In this document: positions 35,702 through 46,900 of the stretch, one piece after another
Position numbering within the stretch: position 1 is the stretch's first letter
How the letters are laid out: every line of letters begins with the position of its first letter
Assembly: GCF_901709675.1 (NCBI RefSeq)
Contig: NC_051097.1
Location: 1,972,539-2,036,538, forward strand
DNA from: Syngnathus acus
Lineage: Eukaryota > Chordata > Actinopteri > Syngnathiformes > Syngnathidae
Direction of reading: 5' to 3'
DNA length: 64,000 bases
Program-made: the position numbers and the translations under genes
The notes under the pieces: model-generated
Told to the model about the DNA's origin: nothing
Databases searched by the model: none
Seen by the model: only the letters and a program-made list of their open reading frames with translations

Positions 35702-36088
35702 ATGAAGGTTTGTGTTGTCAAATTTTGTAGCAATACGCACAAAACCCACAGTTTACATCGTTTCCCAGCAACGGAATCTATACGACGACAATGGGTTCGT
35801 TTTATCCAAACAAAACGAGCCGATTTTAAGACCCCACGGCCAGACTCTCAAGCTGTCATTTGTGGAGCTCATTTCACTCCGGAATGTTATCAGGGGTCAA
35901 TGCTGGAGCATCTTGGCTTCAAAACTAAGAAACTTCTCAAGCAAGACGCAGTCACTACAATCCAACCTGTGCCCACAGAAGAACAATTGGTTGCCATGAA
36001 TGCAACAACCAAACATCATGGTGTTTATGGTTGTTTTTTTTTACCTGACATGATTCGTAAATCAGAGGCATTTACAAGGCACTTTTGA
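35702..36088 (+). CDS. THAP-type zinc finger protein (single-exon ORF, possibly truncated)
   Basis: A 128-codon open frame. Residues 1-90 are a recognisable THAP domain, the C2CH DNA-binding finger shared by THAP proteins and P-element-type transposases. The metal ligands are C4 and C9 (CVVKFC) and C54 and H57 (CGAHF). The conserved W31, the FP at 21-22 and a DAVTTI segment at about 82-87, in place of the usual AVPT box, are present. About 40 further residues with no known fold follow before TGA. THAP proteins usually have longer C-terminal regions, so this may be the first exon of a spliced gene or the surviving 5' end of a transposon-derived gene. It is the only plausible plus-strand gene in the window and runs opposite to its neighbours. 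Expression is unknown. Confidence 0.7.
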   Translation: MKVCVVKFCSNTHKTHSLHRFPATESIRRQWVRFIQTKRADFKTPRPDSQAVICGAHFTPECYQGSMLEHLGFKTKKLLKQDAVTTIQPVPTEEQLVAMNATTKHHGVYGCFFLPDMIRKSEAFTRHF

Positions 36089-36094
36089 ATGAGA

Positions 36095-36745
36095 CACAAT
36101 AATTTAACACTGACCTGTGGCAAAACCAGGAAAGTATGTTTACTGTCAAAATATCATTTTACATTATAATAATTCTTCTGGTCATGAAAGTACAATATAA
36201 AAGACAGTCATTCATGAAAATCAGTCAAATGCAAAATGTAAACAGGGACCATGTGAAAATTAGGTCAATGCAATCTCCGGTTAGAATATCTTTTTTTTTT
36301 TTTTTCATTTTGCGCGTAGGTATTAACAAGTAGAATAGTTTTAAATTATTCACAATTATTTAGGCAGTTAATTATGGGATATTTTGTTACAAACCAGTCA
36401 GTGTTTCCAAGCCGATCCGCAGACAGAGACAAAGAGAGCGAGTGAAAGAGAGAGCACAACTGTGCACAGCAACAGCATGGATGGAAGTGTCACTTCAGAA
36501 AATTTTTCTTTAAAAACACAACTTTTGATAAGTTGATAACATGGTGGTATGTCTTTACCGTTACTGATCAAATTACGTGAATGACCCATACCTAAAAGTT
36601 GAGCCAAATTCGATACCTCCTCCTATTCGGAAATGATTGCTTTTTTAAGTGAGAAAAAAAAAAAAGATAATTAGATAATTCAAGGATATCAGATAGAAAA
36701 ATTAGACCGAAGCATATGTAATGTATCCCACTGACCTACCAAAAC
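36095..36745. other. Intergenic, no feature recognised
   Basis: AT-rich. T run at 36290-36305. No conserved coding sequence, and no continuation of the THAP protein that I can identify. Confidence 0.4.
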
Positions 36746-36751
36746 ATATAT

Positions 36752-36838
36752 ATGTATACAAGTCGCTCCTGAGTATAAGTCGCCCCCCCACCCAAACTAT
36801 GAAAAAAACCGCGACTTATAGTCCGAAAAGTACGGTAT
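36752..36838 (-). mobile_element. Family B MITE end fragment
   Basis: AAGTCGCTCCTGAGTATAAG, ACTATGAAAAAAACCGCGAC and TATAGTCCGAAAAGTACGGT. This is the terminal segment of the TAAGTCGC family. Confidence 0.75.
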
Positions 36839-37093
36839 TAAGATGTGTTTTTTTGTTTTCACTTGAATTAGTTCATATTTAATTAATCCCAAGAAATGTA
36901 TTTAGTTTCACATGCACGAAGTGTACAATGGTTGATTAGTTGATTGAATCATGCAAGTGACGGACAGTTGTGAACATTCCGTTGTGGTGGGAAAGAAGAT
37001 TGTAATAGGTCATTGAAGACAGTGGAGGTCGCTGTTGGAGCTTCTGTCTGTGCAGGATATTGTTTGCAGGACCACAATAAAAGGCAGAGGCAG

Positions 37094-37097
<4 letters not shown>

Positions 37098-37150
<53 letters not shown>
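37098..37150. repeat. (GT)n microsatellite followed by a G run
   Basis: About 26 GT units followed by nine or more G residues. Confidence 0.97.
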
Positions 37151-37152
<2 letters not shown>

Positions 37153-37459
37153 GGGGGGGGCATTCTCAGTATCTTGACCGTTTCCTGGACGATCCTCATT
37201 TACACTTGAATTCTTTACAGGGGTTAGGTTGCACATCTGATGTCATGTCCTGTTTGATACTTACCTCACCCATTCCTCAAATTGTGATACACTGCCTTCA
37301 AAGCCCACAAATATAGCTAAAAACAACTTATACGTAACGTTATTGATGCCTCATCTGAGAAATTTCACCCAAGCACAGAGAGAACCGCGCTACAGTTATG
37401 TATTGCCATCTAATGAATACAGTATATAACATCAAACATCAACACTATGAATAACAAAC

Positions 37460-37958
37460 TATAGTTTATTTATCTATGAATACAGTATAGAAACAGTGAA
37501 TGGACAAACATTCCTTGGATTCAAATATTGTCAGCAGAATGTTTGAAACGATTTCAAAGGCATAGTAGAAATAATAAAACAGCATAAAATTGAAATATGC
37601 AAAAGGGCAGTATTTAACTTTCCTGTATTTTATGGACATAACATTGTAAAGAATAAGTACACACACGCTATACCTGGAATACAAACAGTAAACAATCTAA
37701 GCGGCAACTTTAAACACAGATGAAACAGATGAGACATGAACATTCTAAACCTGTCCCCATACTGTTGTCTTCAATTGCAGTTACTACCACGTTATATTCC
37801 TTTGAATTACTCAAATTCTGTAAGAAATGCTTAACAGATGTTAACAGTTAGATCCATCAGTGGTTTGGAACTTGAAAAACTGATATAAATAGTGCTGGAG
37901 ATAATGCGGACGGGTGTCCCACTGATGTTGAAGTGACGTGTGAACACCAATTTTGCTA
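37460..37958 (-). other. ythdc2: ythdc2 3' UTR (predicted)
   Basis: Sequence following the ythdc2 stop codon on the gene strand. The candidate poly(A) signal is AATAAA (plus strand TTTATT at 37465-37470), about 490 bases from the stop. No other transcribed feature is seen. Confidence 0.45.
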
Positions 37959-40900
37959 TTACTTGGTAATTCTCTCCCAAAGAGACAGCAGCAATCTGCC
38001 TGCCTGGGCATCTAACTCCTACAAAAGGGAAAGAGAAAGAAAGAGAGTACTTAAAATTATTTTAAAATGAAAATGCAGAAGCAAAGTAGGTGTTGTAACC
38101 AATCAACCACAGATTTCTGGTATGGCTGAATGACTATCTAGTATGCATTAAAAGATATTTGAAGCTATTCTAGACTTATGCCTAATTAACACTAACTGAG
38201 GAACGTTGCGCTGTCCGTACGGAATCAATTCACACAGACTGCGGTGCATGTTTTATAAATTGCAAGTGAGTGAGAAAAATAGAAATAGTTGTGCATCATT
38301 ATACAGTATTTTTCGGACTTTAAGTCGCAGTTCTTTTCATAGTTTGGCTGGGGGTGCGACTTATACTCAGGAGCGACTTATATGTGAAATTATTAACACG
38401 TTATTACTTGATCATGAACTTACTTACTAGTATATCACTTCATGTATTATTTTCACACTAAACCACATAAGGGCGCTCTAGGCCTGTGGAATAATTGGAA
38501 CTGCAACTGACGATGAGTCTGACGTCAGCGCCACATCTACTTCGGGAGTCAGCTGAGTCGTTTATAATTGACAGTGGACGAAGATTTCGATGGATTTAAT
38601 GATTTGGAGTGACACGGATGGTTCGATAAACTTGTTAATTATGTTATAGTTATTTGATATATAGTTTATATATACCGTAAATTTCGGACTATAAGCCGCT
38701 ACTTTTTTCTCAAATTTTGAACCCTGCGGCTTATAGTCCGGTGCGGCTTATATAGGTTTTTTTTCCATGATTTTTCTCATGACTAATACACTTATACACT
38801 CATAAAAAGGCTGTGGACCAATGTTGTGCTGTTATGTTCATAAAAGTTATGCGTCCCTAAATAATCATCTCTTTCCTGACAATCATCTTTGTGTATATTC
38901 TCTTACAAATGGTAATTAAACATTAAAAACCTTACGCAATCATTCGGCGACTTTACATGCATTTTTTCTAACGCCCATCAGGGGGGACTCGAGCAGAAAA
39001 GATAAGAGAGAGAGGTGGAATGTATGCGTCGAGGAAGACAGTAGTGGCGCGTTGTGCACGAGGAAAGTTAGCGTAAACAGAGCCCAATGATGGAAAACAC
39101 CAGAAGGCGTGCGTATGACGCAGCTTTCAAGTTAAAAGCCATTGAGCTGGCTGATAAAGAAGGGAACAGAGCGGTTGCACGTAAACTTGGAATAAATGAA
39201 ATCGATTTAAAGTGGCCCTCCGACTTGAATGGGAGGCTTGGATGACCAGCGGCGAGAAATCGTTTACAAAAATGGGACGCATGCAAAGAGCAACATTTGC
39301 ACAAGTCTGCCAGTGGATCCTGACAGCGTGGAGCAGTGTGAAAAAATCCACCATCACTAACGGGTTTCGAAAAGCCAGTCTGCTGCGTGACGGAGAGGAG
39401 AGCACAAGCTCAGGAGTGAATTTAGCTCAGGACGAGAATGACGATGAAAGCGACAATGAGAAAGAGTGTTGCGACGTACATCTGGCGCTATTCTAATCGG
39501 ACACTGAGGAGGAAGATTTTGCTGGTTTCAGTGGACAGGAGGAAGACAAAGATGGCTCTCAGTGACTGTTGACTGGAATGTTATTTTTTTACCCGGCTAG
39601 TTAGTGCTGTTACTTCCGTGTTTACAACAAAATGTTAATGTTATTAAAACTTTAGCCCAGCTAGTGATGTTACTTCCTTGTTTACAACGAAATGTTAATG
39701 GTATTAAAACTTTAGCCCAGCTAGTGCTGTTACTTCTGTGTTTACAATGAAATGTTAATGTGATTAAAACTTTAAAAAGGCTTTCAGTGTACTGTCTTTC
39801 TTTGTAAATAACCCGTGCGCACGTGCGGCTTGCATAAATATAAAACTAAATCACAAATTTTAGCTGGTGCGGCTTATAGCCCAAAATGTATGGTAGTTAT
39901 ATAGGCCTGTGAAATAATTGGAACCGCAACTGACAACGAGTATGACGTCAGCACCGCATTCACTTCCGGAGTCAGTTTATAAACCCCTTTTTAAGTGACA
40001 CAGAGGACGAAGATTTCGATGGATTTAATGATTTGGAGTGACACAGATGGTTAGATAAACTTATTTATGTTATAGTTATTTGAATAACTCTTAATATGTT
40101 ACGTCAGGCACGTTCTCTGGTTTCAGGTAAAAATCTGAATAAGGACCCCGGATTACGCCTTTTAACCCAAATATCTCATCGTATAAATTTGATCATGTAG
40201 TAACCCTTTGAACAAGGCACTGTTTTTGTTCTGCGCATGCTATATCCTATCTGCAAAGAATCTTTGTATTTTGAGTCCAGGAAGAACTTGCATGCGTGGC
40301 ATCCTCGCGGCCTAGCGACTAGTAAGCCTAACTTCAAAACATTTATTTCTCTGTAGTGTTTTCACATTATTTTTTGTCTCTATAATGATAATGTCAGTGT
40401 GTAAATAGACACGCAAGTACGTCTGACACGCAACTCTCCAAAAATACACAAGGAGTGTAAACAATAATGGAAAAACTGAGACAAAACCCAGCAGGACCCC
40501 TTTTGAATGAGGAGAAAACCGTTTACTTTATTCCTATGGTGACTGACATATATATATTGTGTTTTATTGACGGAAGAAAGGAACAATGGGAAATTGCGTC
40601 TATTTGTGTTGCTGTTTCAGTCGGGATATTGAAATTGCCATTTACATGGGAGTAACTGTCTCAGGGTTATTCTGAATATTTCAGAAACCGTAATTTTGAC
40701 ATTAACCTGATATGACTCACAAATAAATGTTCATCAGGATCAAATATGAATTTTGGAAGTTCAGTGAATAACATCAGGATGCAGTGGACATGGTCAGACA
40801 GGCATAGGCCCCTTTTACACAACACTATTCCAACGTAGTTTGCTATTGTTGTACCGCATTTTCCGCCCTAAAAGGCGCACCTAAAAACCTAAAATTTTCT

Positions 40901-43900
40901 CAAAAGCCGACAGTGCGCCTTATAGGCCAGTGCGCCTTATATATGGATCAACTGATGAATTTGTTGATCCATACTGGTTGTACACAGTGCTCTGCCAAAA
41001 TGTTTCAGTACATTTTAGTACGACTAGTAAATTACAAGGTCGCATCGCTTCCCAGCATTACGGCAACTGTAGTCAGGGGGCGTCACCGAATAGCTGTTGT
41101 ACCCGCGAGGCTATTTCATGTCAAAATAGGCTGCTCTGTTAATGTTTCGAGTAAATCTACTGATCGATATGGAAGGGAAACATAGGTAAGTAGTACCAAT
41201 GTGTTAGATCGAACTTTAGTCAGTTCCGATCATTTTATAGGAGATCGTTTGAGAAACGCGATTGTTTACACTTTGCTGAGGCTCATGGGAGATTGCGAGC
41301 TGAGGCTCGTGAGACTTTGCGGATGGCTAATGCTATTGCGATAGCTGCTATACGTACCAGGCTATTTCATGTCAAAATAGGCTGCTCTGTTAATGTTTCG
41401 AGTAAATCTACGGATCGATATGGAAGAGAAACATAGGTAAGTAGTACCAATGCGTTGGATCGAACTTTAGTCAGTTCCGATCATTTTATAGGAGATCGTT
41501 TGAGAAACGCGATTGTTTACACTTTGCTGAGGCTCATGGGAGATTGCGAGCTGAGGCTCGTGAGACTTTGCGGATGGCTAATGCTATTGCGATAGCTGCT
41601 ATACGTACCAGGCTATTTCATGTCAAAATAGGCTGCTCTGTTAATGTTTCGAGTAAATCTACGGATCGATATGGAAGAGAAACATAGGTAAGTAGTACCA
41701 ATGCTTTAGATCGAACTTTAGTCAGTTCCGATCATTTTATAGGAGATCGTTTGAGAAACGCGATTGTTTACACTTTGCTGAGGCTCATGGGAGATTGCGA
41801 GCTGAGGCTCGTGAGACTTTGCGGATGGCTAATGCTATTGCGATAGCTGCTATACGTACCAGGCTATTTCATGTCAAAATAGGCTGCTCTGTTAATGTTT
41901 CGAGTAAATCTACGGATCGATATGGAAGGGAAACATAGGTAAGTAGTACCAATGCGTTAGATCGAACTTTAGTCAGTTCCGATCATTTTATAGGAGATCG
42001 TTTGAGAAACGCGATTGTTTACACTTTGCTGAGGCTCATGGGAGATTGCGAACTGAGGCTCGTGAGACTTTGCGGATGGGTAATGCTATTGCGATAGCTG
42101 CTATACGTACCAGGCTATTTCATGTCAAAATAGGCTGCTCTGTTAATGTTTCGAGTAAATCTACGGATCGATATGGAAGGGAAACATAGGTAAGTAGTAC
42201 CAATGCGTTAGATCGAACTTTAGTCAGTTCTGATCATTTTATAGGAGATCGTTTGAGAAACGCGATTGTTTACAGAGGGCTCGTTGGTTATTGGCTAGTG
42301 GATGCATACCGCAACCCTAGTCAACCTCAGTTTGATGCAGTATAGCTTCTATTTTATGCGCCTTATAATCCGGTGCGCCTTATATATGGACAAAGTTTTA
42401 AAATGGGCCGTTCATTGAAGGTGCGCCTTATAACCCGGTGCGCCTTTTAGGGCGGAAAATACGGTACTTGGTTCTACCTACCGTAGTTCAGGGTGGTTTA
42501 CTTACGTTTACAAAAAGAAAGCCTTAAAACATTGTCATTGTCAAAAAAAAAATTTTTTGTTTGACCAGTTAATGGTAATGACATAATTAACATTAACTGG
42601 TCAAACAAAAAAAAATAGTTTTTTTTTTTTAATTTAAATTAATGGAAACCTGTCATTGCAAAAACGCGTTTCAAGTCCTGGGTTAATTTATCGGAATTAG
42701 GTCACAGAATGTATTGCATTCCAGACTGTACGTTCACTTGTTTTCTTTATAAAACAGAAAAGCACAAACTCACCTGTCCGTCTCTGCTGATTTGAACTTT
42801 CTTGTTGCCGTTCAATGGGTTGAGGATATGCTGAGTGTACTGGAAAGGTAGATTTTCCTTGCAGATCCACTCCACACAAAAAATTCCTCCTAATCGCCCA
42901 AACCCCCAATCCTGGCAACTGGTGTAAGTAACAGATGAAGACATGCGAGCATATCCCTGAAAATTAAAAAACAATAATCCACAAAGTGAACCTTCTGTGA
43001 CCGTTATTACCTGAGCTCTTAGGCATTGTGATGTCACTTTCAGTCAACAGCAATTGGCAGTGAAAGGCAAAATGGCAACCCCTTGACATGGCTAAGAACT
43101 GGTGTATTTCTACATGATTTGATGAATAATATTTAATGTTCTGAATGATATTTTATGTGCATTTTGCGATTGTCCGTACTTTAACTCACAGATCAATTCA
43201 TGATGTCATTTATTGGCTCTGCGAAATAAGGCGTTAGAGGCACATTGTTCCTTCTACCGTTTTTTTCCGTGTATAATACGCCCCCATGTATAATACGCAC
43301 CCTAACAATGGCATGTTGATGCTGGAAAAAAGCCTGTACCCATGTATAATACGCACCCAATTTGTTTTTTGTTTTTTTAATTTGTTTTTTTTTTTCTTTT
43401 TTTTTTTAAGTCCCAATGATCGTCACACACGCAGGGAGGCAATGGGTCCCATTTTTATAGTCTTTGGTATGGTCTTAACTAGGCTGGATGTATTTTTTTT
43501 GTTGGCGTTGATTTCTCCGACTGCCCATAAAGGCACCACCGCGATCAGATGAAAAGAGAGGAAAGTGACGTGCGGACATGTGAAAAAGGCGGCTCTGTAT
43601 GGGAGAGACGTTGAAGAGGAATAATAACACCCTTGGAAACCAAAACTTGCCCCTCGTCGTGACTCGGAGCCGCAACAAATGTTTCGGATTTGTGTAGGGT
43701 ACATTGTGACAGCAAACGAGCAGGTGATCGAGCAAGCGTCTGATACGAGAGCATTGCGTTCGTATGGAGCGTGTTTGAAGTGAACAGCAGAGACGAAAGG
43801 AACAAGGCAAAGTGTTGTGAAATAAAATATTACCTGTAATACGCATTTTGTTATTTGCTGATTGTATTAAGCTATCACATTCATTGTCAGTCAAGAAGAG

Positions 43901-46900
43901 AAGAGGACTATTATCCCTTCTTTGACGAAATGACCAGAGCACAGTACAAACACACTATTGTTCTTTCGGTATTTATTCAACCCACATTCTTTCACAACAT
44001 GACAAGAAGAGAACAATACATAAATCAATACTCGTACCAGTACCATGATTTTCTTAAAAAAAAAAAAAAAAAAAAAAGAATTTTTTTTTTAAAAAATTAA
44101 AAAAAAATTGTACCCATGTATAATGCGCACCCCAGATTTTAGGACAATAAATTAGTTAAATTTTGCGTATTATACACGGAAAAAAACGGTATTTACCAAT
44201 GGCGAATCAATACCATTATAGATTAACTTTTGGATTGATCAATTGGATTTGGGAATCAATCTTAGTGGTATCAGATCAAATAGTAATAATCATCCTCATC
44301 ACTCCAGCTGGCATAATGGCTGTCTTGTCGCAGTCAAAGCACAGTGAGTTTTGTTTTTGTTGTCTTTGTATGAATTTTTGTGTAAAAACCACTCAATGTT
44401 GGGGTAAAGCCTACATACAGTGCCTTGCGAAAGTATTCGGCCCCCTTGAACCTTTCAACATTTCGCGACATTTCAGGCTTCAAACATAAAGATATAAAAG
44501 TTAAATTTTTTGTCAAGAATCAACAACAAGTGGGACACAATCGTGAAGTGGAACAAAATTTATTGGATAATTTTAACTTTTTTAACAAATAAAAAACTGA
44601 AAAGTGGGGCGTGCAATATTTTTCGGCCCCCTTGCGCTAATACTTTGTAGCGCCACCTTTTGCTGCAATTACAGCTGCAAGTCGCTTGGGGTATGTCTCT
44701 ATCAGTTTTGCACATCGAGAGACTGGAATTCTTGCCCATTCTTCCTTGCAAAACAGCTCGAGCTCAGTGAGGTTGGATGGAGAGCGTTTGTGAACAGCAG
44801 TCTTCAGCTCTTTCCACAGATTCTCGATTGGATTCAGGTCTGGACTTTGACTTGGCCATTCTAACACCTGGATACGTCTATTTGTGAACCATTCCATTGT
44901 AGATTTGGCTTTATGTTTTGGATCATTGTCCTGTTGGAAGATAAATCTCCGTCCCAGTCTCAGGTCTTTTGCAGACTCCAACAGGTTTTCTTCCAGAATG
45001 GTCCTGTATTAGGCTCCATCCATCTTCCCATCAATTTTAGCCATCTTTCCTGTCCCTGCTGAAGAAAAGCAGGCCCAAACCATGATGCTGCCACCACCAT
45101 GTTTGACAGTGGGGATGGTGTGTTCAGGGTGATGAGCTGTGTTGCTTTTACGCCAAACATATCGTTTTGCATTGTGGCCAAAAAGTTCGATTTTGGTTCC
45201 ATCTGACCAGAGCACCTTCTTCCACGTTTGGTGTGTCTCCCAGGTGGCTTGTGGCAAACTTTAAACGAGACTTTTTATGGATATCTTTGAGAAATGGCTT
45301 TCTTCTTGCCACTCTTCCATAAAGACCAGATTTGTGCAGTGCACGACTGATTGTTGTCCTATGGACAGACTCTCCCACCTCAGCTGTAGTTATGTGCAGT
45401 TCATCCAGAGTGATCATGGGCCTCTTGGCTGCATCTCTGATCAGTCTTCTCCTTGTTTGAGATGAAAGTTTGGAGGGACGGCCGGGTCTTGGTAGATTTG
45501 CAGTGGTCTGATACTCCTTCCATTTCAATATAATTGCTTGCACAGTGCTCCTTGGGTTTGCTGCACTGAAAGTAAAGGGGCCGAATAATATTGCACGCCC
45601 CACTTTTCAGTTTTTTATTTGTTAAAAAAGTTTAAATTATCCAATAAATTTCGTTCCACTTCACGATTGTGTCCCACTTGTTGTTGATTCTTGACAAAAA
45701 ATTAAAATTTTATATCTTTATGTTTGAAGCCTGAAATGTGGCGAAATGTTGAAAGGTTCAAGGGGGCCGAATACTTTCGCAAGGCACTGTATAATCACCA
45801 GGATTTTGTGAGTTTTGCATTATACTGCGAAAAGACGTTTATAGCAAGCAAATTGAACAGGAGCTCAACAAGCGCTAAATAATGACAAAAATGCTTGAGA
45901 ATATTAATGTTGTTGGTCAGTAAAGAGTACAACTATAATGTTATACATGAATCTGCCAAGGGACTACAGATGAGAACTTGCCGATAGCTATAAATTTACA
46001 TGCAAATGTTCATTAATATACACTCTTTTTTTTAAAAATAATTATATATAGCTTTTTCTATTAGAGAAGCCCATGGACACGTCAATTTCAGTTGACAGCG
46101 GGTGGCAGTACAGGAGAAAATGAACTTTTTATATGAATTGTGCTCTTGTCATAATTGATAGGAATTACTGTTACCCATGTTCTATGCCCCCACCACAAAA
46201 AAGAAACATTTGTAGTATCAGAGGGTCAATTGTGAATGCAGTGCATCCCTGGGTGGGGTACAACTCTAGAGCAGGACACATTGTCTAAAAACATGTGCAA
46301 TCACTGTTTGCAAGGCCTATGTGTCTGACTCACTGTGCCTGCCTGAATGCGATCTGCTTTTGTGGTGTTGTATGTAACAAACCTGTACTATATACAGCAG
46401 AAAGTAAATTGAATGGATCCTAAAAACATTACTGTAATTTATAATAATGTTAAAAGAAAAAAAAATCACCTGGTAGTGTCCAGAGCCTTGAACAGAAAAG
46501 ATGAGAATGACTTCATTCTCCTGGAGGGCTTTGGTGAGTTTGGTCTCATTACTTGGAATTGTGGACCAGATGCCTTTTTGCTGAGAAATTTCGATGTTCC
46601 TCAAGTTGCTGCTTTTCATGATGAAGTAACGGGCTGATAACAATTCCAGCTGTGGTAACACCTGTTTTGTGCAATGCTGGTAAAATACTAATAAAGTCAG
46701 TACCAGCAAAAATGAAGTTGCATAAAAACATCAACAACTGTCTTTGGGGTTTTATAATATGGGTATGATCCAGTTTTTTTTTGTTTTGTTTTTTTAACGC
46801 TTGGGAATTGTGTTGTAGCACCGTCCAAAAATATGAGAAAATTAGCTATTTTGATTTTGTGCTTCTGAAATATATAACTTGGGTCATTTAGAATGGACAA

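Larger units (their letters stand above)
38675..39893 (+). mobile_element. 'TAAGCCGC' element (family C), longest copy, nested in family B
   Basis: CCGTAAATTTCGGACTATAA at the left and TATAGCCCAAAATGTATGG at the right, with TA at 38673-38674 and 39894-39895. It carries two pogo-type transposase pieces (39087-39245 and about 39290-39496). A 61-62-base tandem repeat (GTTACTTCCGTGTTTACAAC...AAACTTTAGCCCAGCTAGTG) occurs three times at 39590-39770. It lies in the last ythdc2 intron. Confidence 0.85.
38308..40115 (+). mobile_element. Family B MITE split by a nested family C element
   Basis: Left part 38308-38672 begins GTATTTTTCGGACTTTAAGT and contains the GGAACTGCAACTGACGATGA unit. The right part from 39896 resumes with TTATATAGGCCTGTGAAATA and a second GGAACCGCAACTGAC unit, to GTTACGTCAGGCACGTTCTC near 40115. 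The right terminus of family B is missing. The two ~190-bp units are the same tandem unit as at 7718 and 50480. Confidence 0.75.
42774..46661 (-). other. ythdc2: YTH domain exons of ythdc2
   Basis: Exon 46661-46470 encodes [20 protein letters not shown], then IWST and [12 protein letters not shown]. Exon 42956-42774 encodes [17 protein letters not shown] and [11 protein letters not shown]. These are the YTH fold's m6A-binding elements. The cage tryptophans expected from other YTH proteins are visible as W in KGIWST and W in QDWG, so m6A reading is predicted to be retained. The two halves are split by a 3.5-kb intron that hosts a Tc1 element and a MITE. The final exon (38018-37959) adds 19 residues ending [11 protein letters not shown]. 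Confidence 0.93.

Noticed and set aside
41111-42276. A CRISPR-like array
   Set aside because: The repeated unit is 251 bases with no separate spacers, and the genome is eukaryotic; it is a plain tandem repeat within a MITE.
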